This document shows positions 35,095-48,749 of a stretch of DNA of 64,000 nucleotides, piece by piece. The position numbers were made by a program, and so were the translations under genes. Under the pieces are notes generated by a model. It did not search any database and was not told where the DNA came from. It saw only the letters and a list, made by a program, of their open reading frames with translations. The stretch comes from Rhinopithecus roxellana. Lineage: Eukaryota; Chordata; Mammalia; Primates; Cercopithecidae. The stretch's first letter is position 1. The number at the start of each line of letters is the position of its first letter. The stretch lies in contig NC_044562.1 in NCBI RefSeq assembly GCF_007565055.1, forward strand, positions 52,834,250 to 52,898,249. Reading direction: 5' to 3'.

Positions 35095-36425
35095 GGTCAC
35101 ATACAATGGAGATTTAGCAATTAGAAGTTTGGGGAAGACACAAGGTTTGTAAGACTTAGAGTGTCTGGAGGAAGATGAGTGAGAACAATGAGTCTCAAAA
35201 CTGACCCTGGGGCTGCAGGTTTGCTCTATCCAAGAGGGAGGCCTGAGTGGCAGCCCTTTGAGGTCATCACAGGCTTATTCTCTGGACCAGCATGAAGACC
35301 AAAAATCAGTCTCTGGAAAGGAAGTCTGCTCCTTCTGAAAATCAGTTTTACCACACAGCTGGTTATCTCATTTCCCTACCCACTCTTTTCTGCTGGCATA
35401 GGCCTCACCTTCTCTTTTTCTCCTATAACTGCTAGATACCAAACCCTCCCACAAATCTCCATCTACCAGCTTTGGTGTTAATTTTTAATTTTCCTATCTC
35501 TTCTTTGGGTGATACTAAGCATGACAATGGACCATGGTAGTTTTACTACCCCAAATTCCAGCTACTTCAGTTTCTTCAAATTTAGGAGGGCAGATGATAG
35601 GCATATGAATCACAGGGCTTAAAAACCTCACATGGAGAATGTAGCTATATTAAGGAGTGTTGGAAAAGGCAGGAGGCAACAGGAGCCAAGTTTTGGGCTC
35701 AGCAGGGAAATACTGAATGCAGCTGAAGACACAGTCTTACTTAGACATGACACGCCAGACTCTATTCTCAGATGTTAAATCTTCTTGGTCTCACTGCCCC
35801 CATGGCACAGTGCTTGGGCTGAGCGGTCAGCATGTAATTATGTTGTTGCGTTTCAGATAGGCAGATAGAGAAGGTCAGAAGGTCTCGAAATTTTAAGTGA
35901 GCTCATCCCACCCAGGTACTCTGGTGATATTTCTGAGAACAGGTTGAGTTTTAAATAAACTTGGAGATTTTGGAATCTAGGAGAATTTGAAGCATTTCTA
36001 AGGAACCAAATACTTTCAATAAAGTGGGAATCTTATTGTAGAGAATTTAGTGGCCACAGACTTAGCTGTTTGCATTTTTGCTAACTGATAAACTTGAAGC
36101 CAAGGCAGCTCTGATGTTAATAGGGATGTAAAGTGACTGTGAAACAGACACACACACACGCTTTGTCAACTTGTGCCCTACTAAAGTGAGAGAAGATAGG
36201 TAAGTTGTGGAATTAATTTTCTATTCAACATTAGAATGTAAGCTCTGCACAAAAAGTGTTACGTATGTTGCACTCTAAGCAGTATTTTCAGTCAGTTGTA
36301 GGTCATACATTTTAAGTGGTTAAGCAGAAATTCCAGTGTCGAGTTCTTAGGAAAACTTGCTGATCACCCCCATGGTGATAAAACAATCCCCAATGATAGC
36401 AAAACACCTGGAGAATGTCTTCTAA
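35095..36425. other. Intergenic unique sequence
   Basis: I see no gene and no clear repeat. A short ACACACACAC run lies near 36150. Confidence 0.5.
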
Positions 36426-36426
36426 G

Positions 36427-36595
36427 ACAGTGCATCTCAAATTTTAATGTGGGTGTGAATCATCTGGAGATCTTGTTCAAATGCAAATTCTGATTTAGTA
36501 GGTCTGGGTGAGGCCTGAGATTCTGCATTTCTAACATGTTCCCAGATGATCCCGAACTGCTAGGCTATGGATCACACTTTGGTAGTAAAGTTTTA
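36427..36595 (+). repeat. MER5A-like hAT remnant
   Basis: GTGCATCTCAAATTTTAATG, AATCATCTGGAGATCTTGTTC, then TAGGTCTGGGTGAGGCCTGAG and CCAGATGATCCCGAACTGCT are typical of MER5A. Confidence 0.8.
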
Positions 36596-36599
36596 AGAG

Positions 36600-37850
36600 A
36601 ATATTCTTAGTTGAGTCTCATTACACAGTTATACCAGCCAAGTATAAAGTCTATTGTCAGAAATGCCAGCAAAGACAATCTGAACTGAGCAGCTAAGTGT
36701 AAATCAATATTTTTGGTCAATATCTTGTGGTTGAAAAATTAAATTAGACTATGTAATGAAAATCTATTTTGACATTTAGTTAGAAGTCATATAAATCCTT
36801 TTTTATAGATGAGATAAAATTTTGTGGCATGCTATTTTTTTATGACCAGATTCAATGAATTGTAGTTAGAAATCTTGTCTCTCCCTGTCTGGCTATTGTC
36901 ATGGTAAAATTTCTATTGTAGTTACAGATATTTAACTTAAATTAAATGCCTTTTTTGAAATACCACCAAATGGAACTGTGTGTAAAAAATACTTTTACCT
37001 GTTTTCTTTCTTTCTTCCTTCCTCCCTGTGTGTCTGCCTTTCTGCCTCTGGAGGAGAAGGAAGAGAAGGGGGAGGATAGCAGCTTCCCTAATAACTCAAG
37101 TTTATAATGATTTTAATTAATAATGGAAAGGGAAAGATACAAGGAGCAATTTTCTAGCTATATCTTTACAGGAACTTTGATATAAACAAGCCTTCTAATT
37201 CTTGAGAATTAATAACATTTTGGAGAATCCAAATCTTAACATCAAGCATTAATTTTAGTAAATTCTCCCAAGTAGTTGATCTTTTTCATCAAGAAGGATT
37301 GTAACACTTAAATGTTTAGATGTTTACAGCCTGCTGTGGGCTTTCAAAGCACATCACTGATATACCATGATTTTGAGAAATACTATTTGATTCTGTAAAA
37401 TTCACTCCTTTGTCCAGTAATGGTGTTTTGAAGAAGAGTGGTTCTGTGAACAAGATCATTATTTCCCAAATGAGAGTTCCATCGTCACATAAAGTTTGAA
37501 AAAAATCTAGGTTCTCTTTTGTAGAGAACCAAAACATATCATTATTTGAAAAGTTATGAAAAAAATGTTTGCACTCTGTTTAATCACAAATTTATCTGTC
37601 CATAGAGCATACTTTGGAAAATGTTTGCTTTTGCCACCCTTCTACCTGTTCCCATATTAATCAAGTTTTTGATTTAGGGAAGAACTAGGCAGAATGCCTT
37701 GCCTTTTATCATCAGTAAGGTGACATTCTTTGCAGAAATTTCCCCAGGTGACTATCTCTGAAGTCTTTTTGGACAAGGAGAATATTCTGAGCTCTGTGGG
37801 ATGCCATGAAAGTGAATGGTCAACAAAGGGGAATGGGATGATCAGGACAT
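36600..37850. other. Intergenic unique sequence
   Basis: I see no gene. A pyrimidine-rich run (CTTTCTTTCTTCCTTCCTCC) lies at about 37004-37045. The minus-strand frame at 37316-37537 has no family features. Confidence 0.5.
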
Positions 37851-37854
37851 AATT

Positions 37855-40245
37855 GGACCAATATTTTCTTGTTTATTTTAGATGTGGGGGTACATATGCA
37901 GGTTTCTTCCATGGGCATATTGCATAATGGTGAGGTTTGGGCTTCTAGAAAACCCATCACTCAAATAGTGAACATTGTATGTAATAGGTAAATTTTCAAC
38001 TCTCACCCCCTGCATCCTCCCCTATTTTGGAATCCTCAGTATTCGTTATTTCCATCTTTATGTCCATGTGGCCCATTGTTTAGCTCTCACTTATAAGGGA
38101 GGACATATGGTATTTGATTTTCTGTTTCGGAGTTATTTCACTTAAAATAATGACCCCCAGCTCCATCTATGTTGCTGTGAATGACATGATTTCATTCTTT
38201 CCTATGGCTGCATAGTATTCTACAGTGTGTGTGTGTGTGTGTATCATTTTCTTTATCCAGTCAACTGTTGATGGACACTTAGGTTGATTCCATGACTTTG
38301 CTATTGTGAATAGTGCTGTGATGAACATGCCAGGGCAGGTATCTTTATAATAAAACTATTTCTTTTCCTTTGGGTAGATACCCAATAGTGGGATTGCTGG
38401 GTCAAATGGTAGTTCTATTTTTAGTTATTTGAGAATCTTTATGCTGATTTCCACAGTAGTTGAACTAATTTGCATTCCAACCAACAATGTATAAGCGTTT
38501 CTTTTCCTCTTTGAAAACATTTTTAGAATTTTTTAAAATGTTATTTTTTGACATTTTAATAATATTCTGATCAGTATGAGATGGTATCTCAGTGTGCTTT
38601 TAATTTGCATTTTTCTGATGATTAGTGATGTTGAGCACTTTTTCATGATTTTGGATATTTGTATGCCTTCTTTTGAAAAGTGTCTGTACACGTCCATTGC
38701 CCACTTTTTAATTGGGTTATTTATTTTTTTCTTGTGGATTTGTTTAAGTTACTTATATATTCTGGATTTTAGTCCTTTGTCAAAAAATATTTGTACAGTT
38801 TGCAAATATTTTCTCCTATTCTGTAGGTTGTCTGCTTACTCTGTTGATAGTTTCTTTTGCTGTGCAGAAGCTCTTTAGTTTTAATTAGGTTCCAGTTGTC
38901 AATTTTGTTTTGGTTGTGTTTGCTTTTGAGGTCTCATAAGTTATTTGCCATAAGTTATTTGCCTAAGCCCATGTCCAGAAGAGTATACCCAGGTTTTCTT
39001 CCAGGATTTTTATTTTTTGAGGTCTTACATTTAAGTATTTAATCCATATTGAGTTAATTTTTGTATAGGATGATAAGTACAGATCCAGTTTTATTCTTCT
39101 GCATGTGGCTAGCCAGTTTTCTCAGCACTATTTATTGAGTAGGGTGTCCTTTCCCTATCGTTTGTGTTTGTTGCCTTTGTCAACGATAAGTGGATTGTAG
39201 CTATGTGGCTTTATTTCTGGATACTCTATTCTATTCCATTGATCTGTATGTCTATTTTTGTATCAATAACATACTGTTTTGGTTACTATAGGCTTATAGT
39301 ATAGTTTGAAGTTGGGTAATGTGATGCCTCTGGCTTTGTTCTTTTTGCTTAGGATTGCTTTGGCTATTTAGGCTCTTTTTGCTTCCACATGAATTTTAGA
39401 ATTACTTTTTCTAATTCTGTGAAAAATGAAATTGTTAATTTGATAGGGATTGGGTTGAATCTGTTGATTGCTTTAGAAAGTATAGTCATTTTAATAATAA
39501 TTCTTCTTATCCATGAGCACGGGATGTTTTACCATTTGTTTGTCCAGTTTCTTTCATAGTGTTTTGTAGTTCTCCCTGTAGAGGTCTTTCACTTCCTTGG
39601 TTAAACGGAAGTGAAAGTCCTCCATTTATTGCTAGGTGTTTTGATAGTTTTTTTTTTTTTTGGAAGGGGCACTATTACAAATGGGATTGCATTCTTAATT
39701 TGGTTCTCAGCTTGAGCATTATTGGTGTATAGAAATGCAGCTGATTATGTGTGTTAATTTTGTCTCCTAAAACTTGACTGAAGTCATTTACCAGGCCTAG
39801 GAGTCTTGTGAAGGAATCTTTAGAATTTTCTAGATATAAAGATCATATCACCAGTCAAGAAAGATTATTTGACTTCTTCTTTTCCAATTTGAGTGCCTTT
39901 TTTTTTTTTTTTTTTTTATCTTGCCTGATTGCTCTGGCTAGGACTTCCACTACTATGTTAAACAGGAGGGGTGAAAGTGGACATCTTTGTCTTGCTCTAA
40001 TTCTTAGGAGAAATGCTTTAAATGTTGCCCCATTCAATATGTTGGCTGTGGATTTGTCACAGATGGCTCTGATTATTTTGAGGGATGCTCCTTTGATGTC
40101 TAGTTTATTGAGGCTTTTTATCATAAAGGGATGTTGAGTTTTATTGGAAGTATTTTCTGCATCTATTGAGATGATCAAATGATTTTGTTTTTAAGTCTAT
40201 TTATGTAGTAAATCACATTGACTTATATATGTTGAACCATCCGTA
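37855..40245 (-). repeat. 5'-truncated L1, antisense
   Basis: The plus strand begins with the reversed L1 3' UTR (TGGGGGTACATATGCAGG). It passes through the reversed ORF2 C-terminus and into the reverse-transcriptase region, where it stops near ...GTTGAACCATCC. A GT microsatellite (nine units) has grown at 38225-38243 and a T-run at 39898-39917. The frames at 38576-39042 and 39808-40178 are shadows or relics of ORF2. Confidence 0.9.
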
Positions 40246-40419
40246 CACACGAGTGGCTCAATCGTGACTCTTCACTTGGGGCTGATGTATCACATGACAT
40301 TGGAGCACTATTAACAAGAAATGGAAGTAGGGAGGGCTTCTGGGAAGGCAACTAACAGTGCCTAAAGGAAATTTTTAAGAAAAATGTATGCATCACTTTC
40401 ACTGCTTTCATACTGGTTT

Positions 40420-40640
40420 AAGCCAAAATCTTTTCTCATTTCTGCAGAAGCTTTGGACTGATGCTTCCATTCTTATTCCCTTGCTATTAGTCCTCCAGAT
40501 GGCTGCCAGGACAATCATTTAAAACCACAAATCAAGTCTGTTACTTCCCTGCTACAAACCCTCCAAGGGCTTTCCATTTCATTTAGTATAAACTCCATGC
40601 CCTGGGTCATGGCTAAAAAGTCCTGTGAACTTTTGCAACC
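40420..40640 (+). repeat. L2 fragment (left half, split by an MSTA LTR)
   Basis: GATGGCTGCCAGGACAATCA...TCTGTTACTTCCCTGCTACA...CCTCCAAGGGCTTTCC is L2-like and breaks exactly at the LTR insertion point. The other half is at 41026-41420. Confidence 0.65.
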
Positions 40641-41025
40641 TGTATTAGTCTTTTCTCACACTGCTAAAAACGACATACCCAAGACTGGGTAATTTACCAA
40701 AAAAAAAAAAACAAAAGAGGCTTAATGGACTCACAGTTCCACATGGATGAGGAGTTCTTACAATCATGGCAGAAGGCAAATGAGGAGCAAAGTCACTTTT
40801 TACCATAGTGGCCAGCAAGAGAGAACATGTGCAGGGGAACTCCCCTTTATAAAACCATCAGATCTTGTAAGACTTATTCACAATCATGAGAACAGCATGG
40901 TAAAGACTCCCCCCGACCTCCTATGATTCAAATATCTTCCACTGGGTCCCTCCCATGACACTTGGGAATTACGGGAGGTACAATTCTAGATGAAATTTGG
41001 GTTGGGACACAGCCAAACCATATCA
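40641..41025 (-). mobile_element. MSTA solo LTR (MaLR/ERVL-MaLR)
   Basis: On the minus strand it starts TGATATGGTTTGGCTGTGTC and ends GACTAATACA, which are the MST/THE1-type LTR ends. The TG...CA termini are flanked by a perfect 5-bp target duplication, CAACC (40636-40640 and 41026-41030). No internal region is present, so it arose by LTR-LTR recombination. Confidence 0.93.
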
Positions 41026-41420
41026 CAACCTCATCTCATGCTTTATTCACTTTATTCTAGTCTTGGCTCTTTGCTCTTCCTCCAGAATGCGAGATTATTT
41101 TTTTCTTAATCTCATACCATTGGCACTTTCTCTTTTTTTGCTTGAAAGTTTCTTTCATGTTTTCACATGACTTTTTCCCCTATTCCTGTTCATGTATCAC
41201 CTCCTTAGGGACAATGTTCCTGATCAGACTCTCTAAGACACTGCTTTATTTTTCTTATCTGCTTTCTTGTTGTCCTTTAATTACATACTTGTCTATATTC
41301 TGTCACTTCCACTAAAATATTGAAACATGAGTTGATCTTGTTTATCGCTGAATGTCAGCACTTACAACAGTCTTACATTGTAGACTAGCAAATATATGTG
41401 GATTACATGAACGAAATCTA
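41026..41420 (+). repeat. L2 fragment (right half)
   Basis: It continues the L2 interrupted at 40640: CTTTGCTCTTCCTCCAGAATG, CATGTATCACCTCCTTAGGG, then a weak L2 3' end (ATTGAAACATGAGTTGATC). Confidence 0.6.
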
Positions 41421-41614
41421 TAAAGTTAAAAGAGAAACTCATAGCCAGTTAAAATAGAAGATGATGGGTTGTTTGTAAACAAAACATACAGAGTAGTGGC
41501 ACTAATGAAAACTCTGAATAGCAAAAATCGTATTGACATCTTTGATCTCATTTAGACCCAGAGATGGGGCTGAATTTACTGGATGTTAACAAATCTAAAA
41601 AACTGCATTTGCAA

Positions 41615-42680
41615 TGCAACAACAACAAAAATAAGTGGGACCTAATAAAACTAAAAAGCTTCTGCATAGCAAAAGAAATAATCAGCAGAGTAAACAGAAA
41701 ACCCACAGAGTGGGAGAAAATATTCACAAACTATGCATCCTACAAAGGAATAATATGCAGAATCTACAATGAATTCAAACAAATCAGCAAGAAAAAATCA
41801 AATAATCCCATCAAAAAGTGGGCAAAGGACATGAATAGATAATTCTCAAAAGAAAGTATACAAACAGCCAACAAACATATATGAAAAAATGCTCAACATC
41901 ACTAATTGCTAGGGAAAGGCAAATTAAAACTACAATGAGATAACACCTTACTACTGCGTGAATGGCCATAATTAAAAAGTCAAAAACAATAGATTGGCAT
42001 GGATGTGGTGAAAAGGGAACACTTTTACACTATTGGTGGGAATGTAAACTAGTACAACCACTATGGAAAACAGTAAAGAGATTCCTTAAAGAACTAAGAG
42101 AACTACCATTCGATCCAGTAATTGCAGTAAATGTATCTACCCAGGGGAAAAAGAAGTCATTATATGAAAAAGACACATGCACATGCATGTTTATAGCAGC
42201 ACAATTCACAATTTCAAAGATATGAAACCAACCTAAGTACCTAACTGCCAACAAGTGGATAAAGAAAGTTATATATATACACATATATACTGTAGAATAC
42301 TACTCATTCATAAAAAGGAATGAAATAATGTATTTTGCAGCAACTTGGTTGGAGCTGGAGGCCATTATTCTAAGTGAAGTAACTCAGACAGGACTGGAAA
42401 ACGAAATATTGTATGTTCTCACTTATAAGTGAGAGCTAAGCTATGAGGATGCAAAGGCATAAGAATGCTATAATGGACTTTGAGGACTTGGTGTGTGGAG
42501 TGCAATGACTGGGAGTGTGGTGAGGGATAAAAGACTACCTATGGGGTATAGTGTACACTGCTCGAGTGATGGGAGGGCCAATATCTCAGAAACTACCACT
42601 AAAATTTCCATATAACCAGAAACCACCTGTACCTCAAAAGTCATTAAAATAAAAACAAAAATTACTAAAGAAAAATAAAA
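41615..42680 (+). repeat. 5'-truncated L1, sense
   Basis: It covers the ORF2 C-terminal part (AAAGCTTCTGCATAGCAAAA), the DNA around CATTATTCTAAGTGAAGTAAC, and a short 3' UTR ending in an A-rich tail near 42680. The frames at 41564-41842 and 41962-42225 are decayed ORF2 pieces. Confidence 0.9.
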
Positions 42681-42684
42681 TAAG

Positions 42685-43812
42685 TAGTTTCAGGTGATAA
42701 TATGCATTTGCAATGCTTGATTTGAAAGTTCTGTCTTAATAATCCTATTTGGAGACCCATCTGAGCCCTCTGCTGACATCTTTGGCTTCTGCAACTCTAC
42801 CACATTAGATATTGGAATTAGAGACTTTTTCTTACCAATATAAGGGAGAGCTATCTGTAAAGATTTAAGAAAAAAGTACTGATTCTTAGAGAAAGTCAGA
42901 GATTGAAATGAACATTTTAAATTAGACAGGATCAAAGGTATCTTCTAACTATTGGGTTTTAAATTCCAGTTTTCCACTTATCCGAAAACTGATCCTTCCT
43001 TAGATTAAATTCTATTTAAAGTAAACTTCTTAGCAAACATCTTCTAAGACATTAAAAATTAAGTCTAGATTATTCATAAATTTAAGAGACAATTTTGTCT
43101 GGGTTGGACATTGTTTTACATGTAAAGGACTCAAACTAATTTTTTTTATATGCAAGAATATTTTGAGTATAGATGATATCATCAGACTTTAACACTCAAC
43201 TTAATTTATGTTATGTTTTTAAAGCTTATTGCTTGTCTATCATACCTTGTCTGTTATTCTATATGTTAAATTCAAGTAGCAAGATTTATAATAGAAGTCA
43301 GATTTTAAAAATCTGGAACCGATTAAAGACATTCACTTTTAACATGCCCTTAGTCCCAGAAGTTTTATATTAGCAATATAAAGCATTCCACACTAATAGA
43401 AAAACTGGATTAATATTAATATGAGAGGTTATTTTTCAAAAGGCTTTAGAGTTATGTCAATGACCTAATAATAAATGTTCAAGTAAAATTTACACCTTTA
43501 AGAATTCTTTATACATTGTCACTGCATCTTGCACATGCCACAGTCTGACCCATTTGGACAATAGACAGAGAACTGTTCTGTTAAACAGGGCTAAGAAGTA
43601 GCTGTAGCAGGGACTGCTGGCTGTTCACCAAAGTTCATTCTCTTCTTCTGCTCTAGTAATACGGTTGGGCTGAAGATGTGACCACGAAACCAGGAACTAC
43701 ATTTTCTAGCACTGCCACCCCTCATCAATCCTTTCAGAAAAGCATGACTGCATGACTTCATTTTCACCATTGGAAAATAAATGGAAGTGATGTGTACCTC
43801 TTCCAGGCCTAG
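42685..43812. other. Intergenic sequence, one weak repeat-like stretch
   Basis: It is mostly unique. About 43600-43812 looks like an old repeat that continues after the LTR (44406-44650), but I could not identify it. Confidence 0.4.
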
Positions 43813-44405
43813 TGTCAGAGGCATTCAAACTAGAGCGACTTCATCTTAAATAGGGACCGGGTAAAATAAAGCTGAGACCTACTGGGCTGCATTCCCAGGA
43901 GGTTAGGCATTGTAAGCCACAGGATGAGACAAGAGGTCAGCATAAGATATAGGTTACAAAGACCTTGCTGATAAAACAGATTGCAAGAAAGAAGCCAGCC
44001 AAAACCTATCAAAACCAAGATGGTGATAAAAGGGACCTCTAGTTGTCCTCACTGCTCATTGCATGCTAATTATAATGCATTAGCATGCTAAAAGATACTG
44101 CCACCAGTGCCATGACAATTTACAAAGCCATGGCAATGTCAGGAAGTTACCCTATATGGTCTAAAAGAGAAGAACCCTCAGTTTCAGAGGAATTGCCCAC
44201 TATTTCCTGGAAAACTCATGAATAATCCACTCCTTGTTTAGCATACAATCAAGAAATGACTGTCAAAATAGCGAACCAGCAGCCCCTGGGGCTGCTCGGC
44301 CTATGGAGGACCCATTCTTTTATTCCTTAACTTGCTTCAAAATCTCTCTTGCACAAGTTCCAAGAACCCTTTCTTGGGGTCTGGATCAGGACCCTTTTCT
44401 AGTAA
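43813..44405 (+). mobile_element. ERV1-class solo LTR
   Basis: It starts TGTCAGAGGCATTCAAAC and includes TGAGACCTACTGGGCTGCAT, CCATGGCAATGTCAGGAAG, and the closing CTTGGGGTCTGGATCAGGAC. I recognise the LTR class but not the subfamily with confidence. The usual polyadenylation-signal part just before the end is shortened. No internal retroviral sequence adjoins it. The target duplication is unclear. Confidence 0.75.
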
Positions 44406-47400
44406 TGCTGGGATTTAAAACATTGGGATTATATTCGTTGATGCTCTTTCCTCTTCCCATAAACTGGAATAAATACTATTTAAAGAAAACTTCCTTAGCA
44501 AACATCCCTTATGGGGTTAAGGGCAACAGTCCAGATGATAATGGAGAGAGAAAATGGTAAGACCTGATCCCAGAATGACTGCATGGACCACAGCAGGCTG
44601 CCTGTTTGCTCTGGACTGACATGTAAGGAAGAAATAAAAGCCATTTTAAAACGCACTGCACTGTGAAGACTTACCGTAATAACATTATAACAATTTGGCC
44701 TTTTATGCTAAATAATACAGGGGCTAAAGCCATCCTGGGTGCCCTCCTACCCCACTTTCATGTTCTGCTCTCTTTTCATGGTAGCTCCTCATTCCCCAGA
44801 ACACTCAGGAAGCTACCTGCATGTGTGCTCTATTTTGGATTCTTTTCTTCATGATTTTGGCTTGCTTGACTTCTAAATCCTGAGTTTTGTTGCATTTAGT
44901 TTTAGCTATTTGGGTCATTCAAAGGCATCTAATTAACTCAGTCACTTTTTTAGAAGCTTATACACCATTATGTCTGATAAAACGCATTATTTTACCTCAG
45001 AGTTGTGACTTAATCCAAATGAATAGATTTTTTTTTTAATTGGCAGAAGTTCCAGCAGAAGTCCACAGATTATTCTAATGTCTGTTCAATTATATTCTAT
45101 AATGTTGGATTTTCCCTTCAGATTCTCAGGTGAGAGCAGAGCTCAGCTTCCCCTTCCAAGACAGATAAAGAACAAAAATTGAGGCTGGGATCTTCCCATT
45201 TCTTTGTCGCTGTTTTGCTAGATGACCAAAAGTAAGAGATTGTCCCAGATTTTAATCTGAAAAATGTAGGCTTAATTTATTATCTCAAACAGTCATGAAC
45301 TAGACAAATATCAATTACTATCTACTATCTAACTTTAACTAATTTAACTAATGAGATTGCTTGATTCAACTTAGATTTCAGAAGTTTCCATTTACTTGTT
45401 ACAATGAATCAGAAGCTGAAAGTTTCTGCGTAATGCCTCACTCTTTCCAACTTAGTTGTCTTTTGACCCAAAAAGTGAAAGAATTTGTAGATGACACTGA
45501 TCAAAGAATGTTCACGTTTTCTGGGCCACCTCCAATTATAAATCAGAGAATAACAGGTCCTCATTCTGCATCCCAGTTTTTATGACATACTTTCTAATAC
45601 TTTCACACTGCTGGGTGCTACTTTTTCGTGGGATATGAAATAACTCACTGGATCATAGTCAACATATGAAAAAGTATGAATAGAATAGAATACAATAGTA
45701 TAAGAGTGCTTCAACTATAATTCCAGTAAGTACTATTTTGTGAAATTTTAGTTTCCATTGGAAATTTACTTTCCAACATTCTATAAATGTTAAGGTGAGT
45801 GTGAATGTGTACTGGGTTGTGATGCAAAATGTATTATTTACTATTAAAAATAAAGTTTTAAAACTGTATTTTTAGTTTTAGCCCATCAGCTCATTTTGGA
45901 AACAGGATGACTCCTCTGTATGGATGCCTGCCTACCCAGGCTACTGCTTTAACGTCACTAAATGGAGTCTCTTAAATTAACCTTTAAAGTGCTACAGTGC
46001 CATGTAATAATAAATGACACAAGTATGTATCAGGGAGTTAGGTCCAGTGCCATCCTTTTGCAAAACTATTTAATTCTCTGTGCTTCTATAAAAATCAATC
46101 CCCAAATCCCAACACTGTTCTAGTTTACATAAAATAATGCCTTTGTAAAGAAGAGTTTCCAAAATATAAATTTGTCTATGGTCAATAACTTAATTTACAC
46201 ATGGACTAAACATACAGTTCTATAATTTTAAGTTTCCTCAATCATTGACGACTTCATGCTGTACTCAGAGCACCACAGAGATCCTTTGTGGGAAAGCACC
46301 AATGTACAATTGCTCAATGTACAATTTAACAGTTTATATGAGAAGCTGTTTATTGCAATAAAAGGAATTTGCTCAGATTTATGCTCAAATCCATTTGTGG
46401 CTTCTGCTATAGATTATCTTTTGGGGGGTAGGAGGTCAGGTAACTTTTTTATTTTAAATGCAAAAAAATGTATTTTACTTGGTGGAATGCACATATCTGT
46501 AATTTGCATACTACATTTAGAATTTCAAATTTTATATATAGCATGCCTTATATTCCAGATGAAATTACTTATAACTAGATGCATTCATTTAATTATTATA
46601 CATATTAAAATGTATAAAACATTCATCAACACACTCAAAAATATAAATCAAGGGAAAGGAGAAATTCTTGACTGATTGCTTTAGTTGGAAATACTGACAC
46701 ATTAGTTTATCTTATGAATGATCATATCTAGTAGCTTAACTAATAATCTGCCCCACTGTCTATTCTACAGTGAAGAGAAAATCTGAGCACAAACACGATT
46801 GAATGATGAACAGAGAAAAATAATTATGTTGTCCTGAAAAGTGGTTTAACTCTTTAACTGTAAAATATTCCGCTTTTCAGAAATCACCCTTCTGAGAATA
46901 ATCTACGAACTCACTAATTTACCCAAAAGTACCACCATTAAAAATGAAAAAAGATAAAACATCAAAACTTATGCCTTAAGAACATTTGGTTATAATAATT
47001 TTAGTTATTCTAAGATGATACTGTTAGTACTTGAATTGATAGCTCATTATTGTATATTTGAAAACTTTATGAAATGACTTTACCTTTTTCCTATGTAATA
47101 TTATTTAAAAACAGTGTTGAAATAATCTACAGGCTTTACACAGTCACTAAAATTTCACCATTAAATAAATCACTTTGTGTTAAGATGCTCAGTATCTGTG
47201 AGCACAGAAGTGTCTGAAAATATGCAATAAATAAAAAGGGGAAAGAAAATTAAGTGTGATTTTTTAGCTTCTCTGATAGAAAATTTATGATTATTTAAAT
47301 TGGCCCTAGGGTGCTGTTTATTTTTTGTATTATCTTTAGAGGGGAGGGAAAGGAAAAGGAGGGAAAGTAGCTTGTTAAGCAAATGAATAGTGCCCCCCAC

Positions 47401-48217
47401 TACCTTAATGCTGGAGGAGGACTCTTTTCAAGCACTTGAGAAGTGTGCAAACACTGTAATTGCCACATGAACAAAAGCCACTCTGCACAGCTCAGCTCAC
47501 CCTTTGATATGGAAACTACAAATCTCTTCTTCTTTTAGTAAATCAGGATTTCCAGACAGTAACCTTTGAGTCCCACTGGTTTATACAACACTTTCCTCCT
47601 AATAAATTTAGATCACAGGTGGTTTTTAGTGCTTTGCTTTGTGCCTTAGTAATGCATCAAGGAGGTCTTAGGGCACTGGCCTCCCTACTTGGTAGATTCC
47701 ACCCTTCCTACCTGGTAGAAATTAGTGGGGGTTACACAGGTGGTATGGCAAAGGTATTTCCCAAAACGCTATTTTTTTTTCTCTGAGAAAAAAAAATCCC
47801 TTAAGCTTGCCTTTAAACTTTGAAACATAATTTTTGGAATAGTGTTTTCTTATTGTTTGCAAGATGTAAATGGAGGCAGTGGTATGTCCATGAGCTATAA
47901 GCTTAGTTATACATAATCGTTTGTGGAAAATACTTTGTGGTCTCTTAAATAGATACACATAAAGTCAATTCACCCTCTCGAAAATATAATCCTCAATGAT
48001 TTGACATTGGACTGAGTTCCAAAGGCTCAAGAAACACCAATGACTAGCCTGAGAAAGAATTTGGCAAACAGAAATTTTCTATGGAAAAACTGGTCTCAGT
48101 GTTAAGAGTAGAGATCCTGCCAGGAAAACTTTGGGATGCTCCAAAAGGGTAATTGAAATAAATTTAATCAAGGTGTTACCACTACGGAACATATCCAAGT
48201 CACATGGCACCAAAGTA
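44406..48217. other. Intergenic unique sequence
   Basis: I see no gene. The 139-codon frame at 46256-46675 is AT-rich and without a recognisable domain or splice context. A purine-rich run lies near 47340-47370. Confidence 0.5.
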
Positions 48218-48749
48218 TGTTAGCAGTGGCAAATCTGTATGAGCCTGCAAGAACTTCAATTCTTGCTGCCTCAGAAGAAAGAGTTTGACCAAGGAGCATA
48301 AGGCAGAAGAAGAGTCAGGCAAATATTAGGGCAGGAGTTAAAGTTTATTAAAATGTTTAGAGTAGGAACGAAAGGAAGTAAAGTACACTTGGAAGAGGGT
48401 CAACCAGGTGACTTGAGAGATGCAAGTGAGTGATTTGACTTTTGACTTGGGGTTTTATAGACTGGCATGTTTCGGGGGTGGGGGGGCGCTGCATCCCTTA
48501 TACCCTGATTCTTCCCTTGGGTTGGGCTGTCTGCAGGTGCAGTGCCCTGCCAGCAGTTGGGAGAGACCGAATGTGCAGTGTGTTTACTGAAGTTGTACGC
48601 ATGCTCCCTTGAGGCTTTCTTCCCTTATCAGTTGAGTGTTCCTGCCAGTTAAACCTCACCATTTTGCCTCTTAGTGCACATGCGTGAACTCATTCCCCAA
48701 CTCCTGAGATCTTATGGGGAAATTGCTGATCATCAGTTTCAGGTGTTTC
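48218..48749 (-). mobile_element. Older ERV1-type LTR, 3' part (split by the HERV-H provirus)
   Basis: Read on the minus strand this is the second half of an LTR: a TTTAATAAACTTTAACTCC polyadenylation region, GAGGCAGCAAGAATTGAAG, and the end GCTAACA. Its first half continues at 54997-55159 and starts TGTTACAGTCGG on the minus strand. Together they give TG...CA ends. The 5-bp flanks AAGTA and AAGAG match only in part. Probably a MER4-group ERV1 LTR. Confidence 0.65.

Noticed and set aside
46256..46675. 139-codon frame in intergenic DNA
   Set aside because: The residues follow the AT-rich base composition (many Ile, Leu, Lys, Asn), with no domain, splice signal or promoter context. Probably chance.
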